Source: Clostridiaceae bacterium BRH_c20a (GTDB taxonomy: Bacteria > Bacillota > Peptococcia > Peptococcales > BICA1-8). Taken from it: a stretch of DNA of 64,000 nucleotides. The stretch lies in contig LADT01000054.1 of assembly GCA_000961765.1 (NCBI GenBank), forward strand, positions 16,579-80,578. The letters run 5' to 3'. Positions 44,227-54,685 of the stretch are shown piece by piece; position 1 is the stretch's first letter, and each line of letters starts with the position of its first letter. A model generated the notes under the pieces. The model did no database searches. It was given only the letters and a program-made list of their open reading frames with translations, and was not told where the DNA came from. A program made the position numbers and the translations under genes.

Positions 44227-45486
44227 ATGTTAGTCTTTTTAGGTGCAGTTATTGTTGTGGCTTCTGTGTATTTTCTAATCAAACAGTATGAATCAAGGAT
44301 GGTTTTGTTTGCTGCGGGAGTTCTAATGGCATTAGTTGCCGGTAATCCAATGGTTGCTTTACAAGCCTTTGCCACTCGGATGACTACAGGAGGTCTTATT
44401 ACAGCAATTTGTTCTGTTATGGGTTTTGCCTTTGTCATGAAATATACTGAATGTGATAAACATCTGATAAATCTACTGGCAAATGGTTTAGCTAAAGTAA
44501 GACCAGTGTTAGTACCAGGTGCAGTATTAGCTACTTTTGCAATAAATATTGCTTTGCCAAGTGCCGCTGGTGTTTCCGCTGCCGTAGGTGCTATTTTTAT
44601 TCCATTATTGATTGGTGCGGGAATTCACCCGGCAATGGCAGCAACAGCAGTACTTGCTGGAACCTTTGGCAGTATGTTAAATCCGGGATTATCCCATAAC
44701 CCCTTTATTGCTAAATTAGCTAATGTTGATGTTATGGAAGTAATTGCTGTACATACCACTGCTGATTTAGTTGCAGTAGTTATAGGTGCCATAAGTCTTG
44801 CAATAGTAGCTAAAGTATTAAAAGAGGATAACGGATATGTTGATGAGATAGCGGCAACATCACTGGAAAAACAGGTAGCTTTTGATGTTAAAATTTTATA
44901 TGCGATAATTCCTATAATACCGGTTGTCCTTCTAATCTTAGGGTCTTCAATATTACCGGCAATTAAAATGGGTGTGCCAGAGGCAATGCTTATTGGTGCA
45001 ATAATTGGTGTAGCGGTGACCCGTAAAAACCCAGGAGAAGTTACTACACAATTCTTTGCAGGTATGGGTGAAGCCTACGCGAAAATAATGGGGATTATCA
45101 TTGCGGCTGCTGTTTTCGTTTCAGGGATGGAGGCTACCGGCTTAGTTGAAGTGTTTACAAATATGTTGATAAATTCCGAAGGAATAGTTAAATTAGCTGC
45201 AACTTTTGGTCCATTTCTGCTTGCCGTTGTATCCGGCTCCGGAGATGCTGCAGCCTTTGCTTTTAATGAGGCAGTAACACCCCATGCCGCAAAATTCGGT
45301 TTGGATATTATCAATATGGGTAGTATTGCGGCTTTAGGCGGGGCTTTAGGTAGAACAATGTCACCTATTTGCGGTGCTACTATTGTTTGTGCCTCAATAG
45401 CAAATGTTAACCCTATGGAGTTAGCTAAACGGAACGCACCAGGCATGATTATAGCAGCTATAGCTGTAATGTTCATTCTTTTATAA
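44227..45486 (+). CDS. C4-dicarboxylate (DcuC-type) anaerobic carrier
   Basis: A 419-residue protein with 11-12 hydrophobic segments. The stretches MGFAFVMKYTECDKHL, NIALPSAAGVSAAVGAIFIPLLI and VSGSGDAAAFAFNEAVTPHA are typical of DcuC and related carriers. ATG 44227 is in frame; an out-of-frame ATG lies four bases before it behind GGAGAG. The gene is 30 bases before an M20 hydrolase, so it probably imports the hydrolase substrate or exports a dicarboxylate product. Confidence 0.8.
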   Translation: MLVFLGAVIVVASVYFLIKQYESRMVLFAAGVLMALVAGNPMVALQAFATRMTTGGLITAICSVMGFAFVMKYTECDKHLINLLANGLAKVRPVLVPGAVLATFAINIALPSAAGVSAAVGAIFIPLLIGAGIHPAMAATAVLAGTFGSMLNPGLSHNPFIAKLANVDVMEVIAVHTTADLVAVVIGAISLAIVAKVLKEDNGYVDEIAATSLEKQVAFDVKILYAIIPIIPVVLLILGSSILPAIKMGVPEAMLIGAIIGVAVTRKNPGEVTTQFFAGMGEAYAKIMGIIIAAAVFVSGMEATGLVEVFTNMLINSEGIVKLAATFGPFLLAVVSGSGDAAAFAFNEAVTPHAAKFGLDIINMGSIAALGGALGRTMSPICGATIVCASIANVNPMELAKRNAPGMIIAAIAVMFILL

Positions 45487-45516
45487 ATATAGGTAATTTT
45501 AAGGAGAATCTAAATT

Positions 45517-46764
45517 ATGAAGGTTAATGTGAAAAGGTTGCAAAGAGATTTTGATAATATCGCCCAGTTTGGCCAGCTGGCAAATGGGGGAGTAACAAGG
45601 CTTGCGTTTTCCCAAGCAGATTTACAAGCAAGAACATATTTAAAGCAAGTTATGGTGGAATTAAAGCTAGAGGTTTATATAGATGCTTTTGGAAATATGC
45701 GGGGCAGGAGGGAAGGTCAACTTAGCCTTCCCCCTGTTGTCATTGGTTCCCATCTGGATACTGTTCCTGATGGTGGTCATTATGATGGTGTAGTGGGGTT
45801 AATTGGTGCTCTAGAAGTAATCCGTGTATTAAATAATAATAAAATTATTACCCCAAGGCCCATTGAGATAATCAATTTTTCCTGTGAGGAATCAAGTCGT
45901 TTTAGGGCAGGCACCTTAGGCAGTAAAGTTTTAATTGGCAAAATTACAAAGGAAGCATTAAAGCAGTTGGCTGATAAAGATGGAATTAGTCTTTATGAAG
46001 CATTAGAAAAATCAGGCTTCAATCCTGAGGATATTGATAATAGTCGTATTTATCCCGGGGAGATATTTGCTTTTATTGAAATGCATATAGAGCAGGGTCC
46101 GGTTTTGGAACAAGAAAAACATCACGTGGGGATTGTAACTGCTATAGCGGCCCCCACCAGATATAAAGTAATTATTGAAGGAAGAGCAGACCATTCAGGC
46201 AATACACCGATGTATATGCGAAAAGATGCTTTAACTGCTGCTAGCGAGCTTATTCTTGGTGTTGAAGAAATAGCAAAAAATCAAGCGGGAGAAAAAACTG
46301 TGGGGACTGTAGGCTATATATATGCCCAACCCGGAGCAATGAATGTTGTGCCAGGGAGAGTAGAGCTAGGAATTGATATTCGGGACATAAATATGGAGGA
46401 TAAAAAATCAGCAGTCGGTAAAGTTATTAAGTTAATTTCTGATATTCAAGAGCGCAGGGAGATAATTATTAATTATGAACAGCTCTCTGATGAAGAGCCG
46501 GTGGTTTTGTCAGAAAAAGTGATCAAAACTATAGAAGAAGAAGCGAAAACCCAAAACTTGTCCTATAAAATCATGCCTAGTGGAGCTGGTCATGATGCCA
46601 TGTATATGGCTAATGTAACTGATGTTGGTATGATTTTTATACCCAGTATTGGTGGGGTCAGTCATAATATTAATGAATATAGTCGTATGGAGGATGTGGC
46701 TAAAGGAACAGAGCTTCTTTTAGGTGCTACACTTAAATTGACTCAAGAGGAGTGTGATAGTTAA
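45517..46764 (+). CDS. M20-family amidohydrolase (N-carbamoyl-amino acid/allantoate type)
   Basis: A 415-residue zinc-dependent hydrolase of the AllC/HyuC/AmaB group. Metal and active-site segments are visible: GSHLDTVPDGGHYDGVVG, SCEESSRFRAGTLGSK, EMHIEQGPVLE, RADHSGNTPMYMRKDAL and MPSGAGHDAMYMA. These enzymes cut a C-N bond in N-carbamoyl or ureido acids; the exact substrate cannot be told. AAGGAG lies before the ATG. The stop overlaps the next start by one base. Confidence 0.88.
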   Translation: MKVNVKRLQRDFDNIAQFGQLANGGVTRLAFSQADLQARTYLKQVMVELKLEVYIDAFGNMRGRREGQLSLPPVVIGSHLDTVPDGGHYDGVVGLIGALEVIRVLNNNKIITPRPIEIINFSCEESSRFRAGTLGSKVLIGKITKEALKQLADKDGISLYEALEKSGFNPEDIDNSRIYPGEIFAFIEMHIEQGPVLEQEKHHVGIVTAIAAPTRYKVIIEGRADHSGNTPMYMRKDALTAASELILGVEEIAKNQAGEKTVGTVGYIYAQPGAMNVVPGRVELGIDIRDINMEDKKSAVGKVIKLISDIQERREIIINYEQLSDEEPVVLSEKVIKTIEEEAKTQNLSYKIMPSGAGHDAMYMANVTDVGMIFIPSIGGVSHNINEYSRMEDVAKGTELLLGATLKLTQEECDS

Positions 46765-48062
46765 TGACAGATACTCTCAGACAATTAGTACAGGAGATCG
46801 AACCTTTACTTATTAAATATCGCCGAGATTTTCATAAATACCCGGAGGCAGGCTGGACTGAATTTAGAACCGCAGCGAAAGTTACTGAAAAGCTTTTGGA
46901 TCTGGGATATGAGGTAAAATTTGGCGCAAATGCCGTAAGTCAAAAGGATATGCTAGGGGTTCCATCGGAGGATGAGCTGAAAATACATATGGAAAGGGCA
47001 ATTAAACAAGGAGCCAAGCCTGAAATAGTCAAAAAAATGGAGGGTGGGCTTACCGGTATTATTGCTGAATTGGATTGTGGGGAGGGGCCTACTGTTGCCC
47101 TGAGATTTGATATTGATGCCAATGATATCAGTGAAGCCAAGGATGAAAAACATCGTCCTTATCAGGACGGATTTTCTTCAGAAAACCCAGGTGTAATGCA
47201 TGCTTGTGGTCATGATGGACATGTCGCAATGGGTTTAGGCATGGCTCAGATTATCACTAAAATTAAAGATAAGTTAAAGGGAAAGGTTCGATTAATATTT
47301 CAACCCGGTGAGGAAGGATCCAGGGGAGCTAGTGCCATGGTAGCCGCCGGTGCTGTTGATGGAGTTGACTTTATTTTAGGAGCCCATATAGGTTTTCAGG
47401 CTAAAAAGAATGGGCAATTAATATGCAGTACAGGAAAATTTTTAGCTACTAACAAATTAGACGTTACCTTTACCGGCATTCCCGCCCATGCAGCAGCTGC
47501 ACCTGAAGAAGGACGTAATGCTCTGTTAGCTGCCTCCTGTGCAGCTTTAAATATGCATGCTATCTCTCGTCACAGTGGGGGAGCTTCTAGAATCACTGTT
47601 GGGATGTTAAATGCCGGACAGGGTCGTAATGTAATTCCGCCTAACGCGCTAATGAAGATGGAAACCCGCGGAGAAACCACCGATATTAATGATTACATGT
47701 ATAACTCTGTACAGGATATAATCGCAGGTGCCGCTAAGATGTATGGCGTAGAATTTCAAACGAAAATTGTTGGTGCAACAAAAAGCGGCGAAAGCAGCCC
47801 GGAAATGAAAACAAAAGTAAAAAATATTGCTCAGGAAATGGAAGTATTTACAGAAATAATTGATTATGTCAGCTTTGGAGCTACCGAAGATTTCTCTCAC
47901 TTTATGACAGTTGTGCAGGAGAATGGTGGGATAGGCACCTATGTAATGGTGGGCTCCCAATTGGCTGCAGGGCATCATGATTTTTATTTTGATTTTGACG
48001 AGTCGTGTTTAGCTCCTGGCGTGGAATTAATGTTAAAGACCGTAGTTGACCTAATAGGATAG
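46764..48062 (+). CDS. M20-family amidohydrolase, AbgA-like
   Basis: A 432-residue M20D-type metallohydrolase. The order YRRDFHKYPEAGWTEFRTA, VALRFDIDANDISEAKDEKHRPYQDGF, MHACGHDGHVAMGLGMA and IFQPGEEGSRGA is close to E. coli AbgA, the catalytic subunit of p-aminobenzoyl-glutamate hydrolase, including the AbgA-type insert after the first strand. No abgB-like partner is present. Substrates of this family are acyl or aroyl amino acids. It is translationally coupled to the preceding hydrolase. Confidence 0.85.
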   Translation: MTDTLRQLVQEIEPLLIKYRRDFHKYPEAGWTEFRTAAKVTEKLLDLGYEVKFGANAVSQKDMLGVPSEDELKIHMERAIKQGAKPEIVKKMEGGLTGIIAELDCGEGPTVALRFDIDANDISEAKDEKHRPYQDGFSSENPGVMHACGHDGHVAMGLGMAQIITKIKDKLKGKVRLIFQPGEEGSRGASAMVAAGAVDGVDFILGAHIGFQAKKNGQLICSTGKFLATNKLDVTFTGIPAHAAAAPEEGRNALLAASCAALNMHAISRHSGGASRITVGMLNAGQGRNVIPPNALMKMETRGETTDINDYMYNSVQDIIAGAAKMYGVEFQTKIVGATKSGESSPEMKTKVKNIAQEMEVFTEIIDYVSFGATEDFSHFMTVVQENGGIGTYVMVGSQLAAGHHDFYFDFDESCLAPGVELMLKTVVDLIG

Positions 48063-48106
48063 CTATAATGTCCTTTATTAGGTTATAAAAGAAGGGAAGG
48101 GAAATC

Positions 48107-49519
48107 ATGGCATACAAATACCAGATATTATTGCAGAAGGGCTTTGTAGTGGACCCCGTTTCTAAGAAAAATGGGGTTATGGATATTGGTATAGCTGATG
48201 GTAAAATTATCGAGATTGCACCGGAAATAAACCCTGCTTTAGCTGAGGAAAATTTTAATTTGCATGGATTGTATGTAGTACCAGGTCTTGTAGATCTTCA
48301 TATGCATGCTTCTGCTTGGTTAGGAGGAAAATATGGACATAAAATGCTTGCCCAGGCGGGAGTTACCTCAGCATTGGATATGTCGGGACCTATTGATAGC
48401 GTTTTAGACATAGCCAGAGATTTCGGTGTAGGCATTAATATTGCGTGTATTCAATATGTACGCCCCGAGCACACCGTAAAAAATAGTAGCCCTGATAATG
48501 AAGAGCTACAGGATTTATTAGACGGTTCTCTAAGTAAAGGTGCTATTGGTTTAAAACTTTTGGGTGGTCATTACCCCCTAACCCCAGAAGCTACTGCTCG
48601 AGCAATAGTAATAGCAAATAAAAATAATGCTTATCTAGCCTTTCATGCAGGTACTTTAGAAAAGGGTTCAAATATAGAGGGGTTTTTAGAAGCGGTTGAA
48701 TTGGCTGCCGGCAATGCCTTGCATCTAGCACATATCAATAGCTACTGTCGTGGACTGGTTAGACCTTATATGACAGAAACCGAAGAAGCTATTAAAGCTT
48801 TAGAGGAGAATCCCAGGATTCGCTCCGAATCCTATCTCTCACCCTTAAACGGAACCAGTGCCAAGTGCACCGATGGTATACCTGAAAGCAATGTAACTAA
48901 AAAATGCTTAATTACAGGTGGTTTTCCTGCAACTGAAGCAGGTTTTGAAGAAGCTGTTAGGGAAGGATGGGCCCAAATAAATATGGAGGCAGGCGGCAAA
49001 ATGATTGTTGCCACCGGCCAAGATGCAGTTAATTACTGGCGAGGAAAAGAAACTGATACCACAGTAAGTTTTGCTGTTAATCCGCCGGAACCCCGTATCC
49101 GATTGGTTACAGCTAAAAGAGCCTCAGGAGAATTTGTAGTTGACTCTATTAGTACAGACGGGGGCGGTATTCCCCGGAATGTAACAGTAGAGATGGGCTT
49201 GAGTTTAGTAAAGCTACAAGCTCTTACTATGGAAGAGTTTGTTCTTAAAACAAGCTATAATCCAGCTCAGATACTAGGATTAAAGAATAAAGGTCATTTT
49301 AAACTAGGAGCAGATGCAGATATTACGGTGCTAAACTACAAAAAGCAAAAGCCCTTTATGAGTATAGCTAATGGAAAAGTAGTAATGTATAAGGGCTATG
49401 TGTGTGGTCAAGGGAGTTCTATAATTACAACTTCTTCTGGTAAGGACTATATAAAAAATAAAGGACTAAAACCAATTATTGTTGATCTCGCTGAAAGTGC
49501 ATTTTATAGGGGATTTTAA
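48107..49519 (+). CDS. Amidohydrolase-superfamily enzyme (dihydroorotase/D-aminoacylase-like)
   Basis: A 470-residue TIM-barrel amidohydrolase. Metal ligands are recognisable: VDLHMHASAW (His-x-His), the bridging lysine in GAIGLKLLGGHYPL, His in AFHAGTLEKG, His in LHLAHINSYC, and a late Asp in STDGGG. The N-terminal part (GFVVDPVSKKNGVMDIGIADGKI) and the C-terminal ADADITVL block form the usual beta-sandwich. Together with the two M20 enzymes it suggests stepwise opening of a cyclic amide or N-acyl compound. The substrate is unknown. Confidence 0.82.
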   Translation: MAYKYQILLQKGFVVDPVSKKNGVMDIGIADGKIIEIAPEINPALAEENFNLHGLYVVPGLVDLHMHASAWLGGKYGHKMLAQAGVTSALDMSGPIDSVLDIARDFGVGINIACIQYVRPEHTVKNSSPDNEELQDLLDGSLSKGAIGLKLLGGHYPLTPEATARAIVIANKNNAYLAFHAGTLEKGSNIEGFLEAVELAAGNALHLAHINSYCRGLVRPYMTETEEAIKALEENPRIRSESYLSPLNGTSAKCTDGIPESNVTKKCLITGGFPATEAGFEEAVREGWAQINMEAGGKMIVATGQDAVNYWRGKETDTTVSFAVNPPEPRIRLVTAKRASGEFVVDSISTDGGGIPRNVTVEMGLSLVKLQALTMEEFVLKTSYNPAQILGLKNKGHFKLGADADITVLNYKKQKPFMSIANGKVVMYKGYVCGQGSSIITTSSGKDYIKNKGLKPIIVDLAESAFYRGF

Positions 49520-49531
49520 ACTTAATAAAGC

Positions 49532-49582
49532 TAAAAGCGATAGCAATAAGCAGAGATCCTGCATATTGCTGTCGCTTTTATT
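49532..49582 (+). terminator. Intrinsic terminator of the catabolic operon
   Basis: TAAAAGCGATAGCAATA pairs with TATTGCTGTCGCTTTTA over about 16 bp with one mismatch, ending in TTTTATT. Confidence 0.8.
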
Positions 49583-49625
49583 ATACAAAAAAACCATTGA
49601 CTATAAATGGGAATAATGCTACATT

Positions 49626-49641
49626 GCAAGTAAGTACTTGC
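49626..49641. promoter_or_regulatory. Palindromic operator candidate before the TetR gene
   Basis: GCAAGTAAGTACTTGC has 6-bp perfect arms around four bases and lies 22 bases before the tetR ATG. Such palindromes near tetR genes are usually the autoregulatory site. I saw no second copy before the neighbouring operons. Confidence 0.5.
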
Positions 49642-49663
49642 GTACATAAAAAGGGGGCTCTAT

Positions 49664-50257
49664 ATGGATATCGTAGTAATGGATACTAATGAAAAAATCC
49701 TAGAAGCTACCATTGAAATAATTAAGAAAAAGGGTTTGAAGGCGGCCACAACCCGTGCTATTGCAGTAAACGCAGGCGTGAATGAAGTGACTATTTTTCG
49801 GAACTTTGGGAGTAAAAAAGGAATAATAAAAGCTCTCATTGAAAAATGCTCTTATGCTCCTGCATTTTCCAAGGTCTTGAAGGAAAGAGTAGTGTGGGAT
49901 CTTGAAAAGGATTTATATATGCTGGCAAAGCAATATCACCAAATAGCCAATAAAAATCATGATTTAATTGTTATTATGATTAGTTTAATGGGAACGGGCC
50001 ATTTTCCTGAGCTTCAGCGGGAAATTGTTAATATACCTCGACAGTTAAAGGGAGATCTGCACGATTATTTTACTATTATGAGAGAAAAAGGAAAGATAAT
50101 TGACACAAATATCGAAGCCCAAGTTATGAACTTCATTGGGGCAAATTTCGGTTTATTTTTCACCCGGTCCCTTTTCGGAACCCAACTTACAGAGTTGACA
50201 GAGGAGGAATTTTTGCAAAACAGCATTCAAGTTTTTGTTAGAGGGCTGCAACCTTAA
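49664..50257 (+). CDS. TetR/AcrR-family transcriptional regulator
   Basis: A 197-residue regulator. The N-terminal helix-turn-helix is clear (~10-55: ILEATIEIIKKKGLKAATTRAIAVNAGVNEVTIFRNFGSKKGIIKALI, read in parts). The C-terminal ligand domain is variable and gives no clue. It stands between the amidohydrolase operon and the activase gene, so either or both could be its targets. ATG 49664 follows AAGGGGG; an in-frame ATG five codons later is possible. Confidence 0.88.
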   Translation: MDIVVMDTNEKILEATIEIIKKKGLKAATTRAIAVNAGVNEVTIFRNFGSKKGIIKALIEKCSYAPAFSKVLKERVVWDLEKDLYMLAKQYHQIANKNHDLIVIMISLMGTGHFPELQREIVNIPRQLKGDLHDYFTIMREKGKIIDTNIEAQVMNFIGANFGLFFTRSLFGTQLTELTEEEFLQNSIQVFVRGLQP

Positions 50258-50387
50258 AATAGTGACTGGAGGATAGTACAACTACATGGAATAGCTTTTC
50301 TTTAGAAGCTTTTCCCGGCCAACGAATACGCAAGGTTAGCCAACTGTTTATCAGCTGTTTCATATAGAGTGCGATGGAGGAGAAACG

Positions 50388-53300
50388 ATGGATAGAATTT
50401 TAAATGTGGGACTTGATGTTGGCTCTACAACGGTTAAGATGATTATCTTGGATGAGGATAACAATATTGTTTATAAGAAATATTTGAGGCATTTCTCAGA
50501 TATAAAAAATACAGTTATAGCCTTAATTGAAGATGCAAAATCGATTATGCAAAGAAATTCACTAACCTTTATGGTTACAGGATCTGGTGGGTTTGAAATT
50601 TCCCAAAAATTACAGGTGCCTTTTATACAAGAGGTAATTGCCTGTGCCCGTGCAATCAAAAGAGTAATTCCAAATACTGATACAGCAATAGAACTTGGTG
50701 GAGAGGACGCCAAAATAACATATTTTGGTGAATTTGTTGAGCAAAGAATGAATGGCACCTGTGCTGGTGGGACAGGGGCTTTTATTGATCAAATGGCAGC
50801 TTTGTTAAAGACAGATGCTTCAGGGTTAAATGAATTGGCAAAAAATTATAAAATTATTTATTCAGTTGCCTCAAGATGTGGTGTGTTTGCCAAAACCGAT
50901 ATTCAGGCCTTATTAAATGAAGGTGCAGCAAGGGAGGATGTTGCCGCATCTATTCTTCAGGCTGTTGTGAATCAAACCATTAGTGGCTTGGCACAGGGCA
51001 GACCAATAAGTGGTGATGTTGCTTTTTTGGGTGGACCCCTGCATTTTATGCCGGAGCTTAGAAGACGATTTATGGAAACCCTTAAGTTAAAAAGCAATAG
51101 TGGTATTTTTCCTGATGACTCTCAGTTTTTTGTAGCCCTTGGGGCAGCCTTTTCATCTAAAGCAGAGATACCTGTTCCCTTTGAGTGTTTATATGAAAGA
51201 TCCCCAATTATTTTTAATATCAACAATGAAGATGCTGTGAAACTAGAACCATTATTTTTAAATGATGGGGAATATCAAGAATTTAAGGAAAGGCATGCAA
51301 AGAACAAGGTAAATAGAGTAGATATAGGTAGTTATACAGGTAATGCTTACTTGGGCATAGATGTGGGTTCTACCACAACAAAGGTGGCACTTATCAGTGA
51401 AAGTGGGGGGTTGTTATTTTCCAACTATGGAAGTAATCTGGGTAATCCTTTAGAATCTACGATAATAGCCTTAAAAGAATTATATAAAGAGCTAAATGCT
51501 AATACAATAATTGCAAACTCTGCAGTTACGGGTTATGGAGAACATTTAGTAAAAGCCGCACTTAAAGTTGATATTGGAGAAATTGAAACGGTGGCCCATT
51601 ATAAAGCGGCTGATTTTTTCCTGCCTGGAGTTAACTATGTTTTAGACATTGGCGGACAGGACATGAAAAGCTTAGTAATTAATAATGGTAGTATTGACTC
51701 AATTATGCTAAATGAAGCTTGCTCTTCGGGCTGTGGATCCTTTATTGAAACTTTTGCCAACTCCTTAAATATGGATGTGAAAGAGTTTGCCAGCTTAGGA
51801 ATTAAGTCAAAAAATTCTGTAGACCTGGGAGTTCGTTGTACTGTTTTTATGAACTCTAAGGTCAAACAAGCCCAAAAAGAAGGAGCTAATTTAAGCGATA
51901 TTTCCGCCGGAATTTCCCTTTCGGTAATAAAAAATGCGTTATTTAAGGTTATAAGATTAAGAAATGCTGAGCAATTAGGTGAAAAGATTGTTGTTCAAGG
52001 GGGAACCTTTTATAACGAGACAGTCCTCCGAGCCCTAGAGAAAATTACTAATAGAGAAGTCCTGCGCCCTGATATTGCTGGAATAATGGGTGCATTTGGT
52101 GCAGCTTTGATTGCTAAAGAACGTTATGAGGTGGGTTATCAAACTAACCTCCTTCAAGATGAAGAACTAAATGATTTTACAACTGAGACAGCTATGAAAC
52201 ATTGTACAATATGTAGTAATAACTGTCAGATTATAATAAAACGTTTTCCAAATGGCAGTGAGTTTTATTCCGGAAATAGATGTGAAAGAGGTGCGGGAAA
52301 AGAGAAAGCTAAAAACGACATACCTAACCTCTATGAATATAAGTACAAACGGGTATTTGACTATAAATCATTACCCGAAAAGGAAGCATCTAGAGGGATT
52401 ATCGGTTTGCCGAGGGTTTTAAATATGTATGAAGATTTCCCCTTTTGGCATACATTTTTTACTGAGTTGGGTTATAGAGTTATTATTTCAAGTCGTTCAT
52501 CAAAGGCAATTTATGAGCTGGGCATGGAGACTATTCCTTCAGAATCAGTTTGTTACCCAGCAAAGCTGGTACATGGGCATATCACAGACTTGGTAAACAA
52601 AGGAGTAAAAAAGATATTTTACCCCTGTATACCTTATAACATAAAAGAGGATCAGGGAGCTAACAATAAATATAATTGTCCAGTTGTGACATCTTATCCG
52701 GAAACCATTAATGCCAATATGGATATATTAAGGACAGGAGATATCATCTTTTATCGCCCATTCTTACCCATCGATATTCCTAAGAGAATGGGCAAACGGC
52801 TGATTGAGGAGCTTGCACCTGAAGGCATACCAAAAGGTGAGATTACCCGGGCTGCGGATATTGCTTATAAAGAACTTGCCAGATATAAAGATGATATAAG
52901 GAAAAAGGGAGAAGAAACCCTTAGCTATATTAATGAAAATAATCTTAAGGGAATCGTACTTGCAGGAAGGCCATATCACATTGATCCGGAAATTAACCAT
53001 GGGGTGCCGGATATGATTAAGTTTTATGGCTTTGCCATTCTCTCAGAGGATGCCATAAGTCATTTAGCAAAGGTTGAAAGGCCGCTTCGTGTTGTAGATC
53101 AGTGGGTGTACCACACCAGAATGTATGCAGCTGCGACTTTTGTAGCCCAGCAAAAAAACCTGGAATTGATTCAATTGAACTCCTTTGGGTGTGGTTTAGA
53201 TGCTGTGACAATAGATCAGGTAAAAGAAATTCTAGACACCCATGGCAAGACCCATACTGTACTCAAGATTGATGAGATCAACAACTTAGGTGCTGTGAGA

Positions 53301-54605
53301 ATACGGGTGCGCTCTTTGATTGCCGCCATGGATGAGCGGGAAAAAAAGGGTTTTACACCGAAAAGGTTATATGAAAATCAACACAGGTATTTCTTTACCA
53401 AGGAAATGAAAAAAAACCATACAATATTGGCCCCCCAGATGTCGCCCATTCATTTCCAGTTTTTAAAAACCGGATTTGAGAAAGCCGGATATAAAGTTGA
53501 GGTCCTTCCATCAGTGGATAAGGGCGCTATTGATGAAGGCTTAAAATATGTCAATAATGATGCCTGCTATCCAACTATTATAGTGGCTGGTCAACTAATG
53601 AAGGCTTTGAAATCGGGAAAGTATGATCTAAATAACACCTCTGTAATAATGAGCCAAACAGGTGGGGGATGTCGAGCCAGTAACTATATTGCTATTATTA
53701 GAAAGGCATTAAAGGATGCAGGGATAGAGCATGTACCGGTAATTTCGCTTTCTACCGGTTTAGAAAAAAACCCCGGTTTTAAAATTACTCCTGCTATTTT
53801 TGATAACCTTATGATGGGTTTAGTTTATGGGGATCTTTTAATGCGGGTTTTATATAAAGTTAGACCATATGAAAAAATACCCGGTTCCGCTAACAAACTA
53901 TATCGACATTGGGTAGATAGGTGTCAAGAGGCATTAAGTAATGGTGGAAAAAGCAAGTTCAAGGAAAACATTTTCAATATAGTAAAGGATTTTGATAGTA
54001 TGGAAATTTATGGGGATTTAGTAAAGCCCAAGGTTGGAATAGTAGGCGAAATATTAGTAAAATTTCATCCTACAGCTAATAATAACATTGTAGAATTATT
54101 AGAAGCTGAAGGTGCCGAGGCAGTAGTACCTGATTTAATTGATTTCTTCTTATATTGTGCCTATGATAATAAGGTTCGACATGAGATACTCTCAGGGAGC
54201 TATTGGGATAGGATATCTGGAATGTTTTCAATAACAACCATTGAGTCCTATCGAAAACAAATGAAGAAAGCTCTCAGTGAAAGCAAGAGGTTTGAGGCTC
54301 CTAAGGCTATTGAGGAGATTGCCCACTGTGCTTCCAAGCATCTCTCATTAGGAAACCAATCAGGAGAGGGCTGGTTTTTAACAGGGGAGATGGTTGAGCT
54401 TATTAAAAGTGGAGTCAATAATATTGTTTGCTTACAACCATTTGCCTGTTTGCCAAATCATATAACAGGAAAAGGTATGATAAAAGAGCTTAGGAGGTCG
54501 TACCCTTCGTCAAATATCGTACCTATAGATTATGACCCAGGAGCAAGTGAAGTCAATCAGCTAAATCGTATTAAACTCATGCTTTCAGTAGCAAAGGGGT
54601 CATAA
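50388..54605 (+). CDS. Acyl-CoA dehydratase activase-related protein (BadF/BadG-type, two ATPase domains)
   Basis: A 1405-residue protein. Two ASKHA ATPase domains in tandem (~1-265: [13 protein letters not shown]...; ~325-575: [17 protein letters not shown]) each show phosphate-binding loops and the cysteine cluster site expected for the bridging [4Fe-4S] ([21 protein letters not shown]). A cysteine segment [12 protein letters not shown]...GNRCERGAG (~605-640) leads into a DUF2229-type region (~660-900) and a C-terminal part resembling the dehydratase subunit fold. The family activates 2-hydroxyacyl-CoA dehydratases by ATP-driven electron transfer, but the target of the fused type is unknown. 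No dehydratase genes are adjacent. Confidence 0.85.
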   Translation: MDRILNVGLDVGSTTVKMIILDEDNNIVYKKYLRHFSDIKNTVIALIEDAKSIMQRNSLTFMVTGSGGFEISQKLQVPFIQEVIACARAIKRVIPNTDTAIELGGEDAKITYFGEFVEQRMNGTCAGGTGAFIDQMAALLKTDASGLNELAKNYKIIYSVASRCGVFAKTDIQALLNEGAAREDVAASILQAVVNQTISGLAQGRPISGDVAFLGGPLHFMPELRRRFMETLKLKSNSGIFPDDSQFFVALGAAFSSKAEIPVPFECLYERSPIIFNINNEDAVKLEPLFLNDGEYQEFKERHAKNKVNRVDIGSYTGNAYLGIDVGSTTTKVALISESGGLLFSNYGSNLGNPLESTIIALKELYKELNANTIIANSAVTGYGEHLVKAALKVDIGEIETVAHYKAADFFLPGVNYVLDIGGQDMKSLVINNGSIDSIMLNEACSSGCGSFIETFANSLNMDVKEFASLGIKSKNSVDLGVRCTVFMNSKVKQAQKEGANLSDISAGISLSVIKNALFKVIRLRNAEQLGEKIVVQGGTFYNETVLRALEKITNREVLRPDIAGIMGAFGAALIAKERYEVGYQTNLLQDEELNDFTTETAMKHCTICSNNCQIIIKRFPNGSEFYSGNRCERGAGKEKAKNDIPNLYEYKYKRVFDYKSLPEKEASRGIIGLPRVLNMYEDFPFWHTFFTELGYRVIISSRSSKAIYELGMETIPSESVCYPAKLVHGHITDLVNKGVKKIFYPCIPYNIKEDQGANNKYNCPVVTSYPETINANMDILRTGDIIFYRPFLPIDIPKRMGKRLIEELAPEGIPKGEITRAADIAYKELARYKDDIRKKGEETLSYINENNLKGIVLAGRPYHIDPEINHGVPDMIKFYGFAILSEDAISHLAKVERPLRVVDQWVYHTRMYAAATFVAQQKNLELIQLNSFGCGLDAVTIDQVKEILDTHGKTHTVLKIDEINNLGAVRIRVRSLIAAMDEREKKGFTPKRLYENQHRYFFTKEMKKNHTILAPQMSPIHFQFLKTGFEKAGYKVEVLPSVDKGAIDEGLKYVNNDACYPTIIVAGQLMKALKSGKYDLNNTSVIMSQTGGGCRASNYIAIIRKALKDAGIEHVPVISLSTGLEKNPGFKITPAIFDNLMMGLVYGDLLMRVLYKVRPYEKIPGSANKLYRHWVDRCQEALSNGGKSKFKENIFNIVKDFDSMEIYGDLVKPKVGIVGEILVKFHPTANNNIVELLEAEGAEAVVPDLIDFFLYCAYDNKVRHEILSGSYWDRISGMFSITTIESYRKQMKKALSESKRFEAPKAIEEIAHCASKHLSLGNQSGEGWFLTGEMVELIKSGVNNIVCLQPFACLPNHITGKGMIKELRRSYPSSNIVPIDYDPGASEVNQLNRIKLMLSVAKGS

Positions 54606-54644
54606 CCGGGGTCAGGCTTTACTTTGTTACTTTCTCTTAAGGAT

Positions 54645-54685
54645 GAATAAAGAAAATCCCACTTTGCAGTGGGATTTCTTTATTC
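54645..54685. terminator. Bidirectional terminator between activase and phoU
   Basis: GAATAAAGAAAATCCCAC pairs with GTGGGATTTCTTTATTC around a short loop. A-rich and T-rich flanks suit both directions. It overlaps the phoU stop. Confidence 0.85.

Noticed and set aside
50280..50340. Terminator of the TetR gene (AGCTT...AAGCT with TTTTC)
   Set aside because: The stem is only five base pairs and the T-run is four bases; not convincing.
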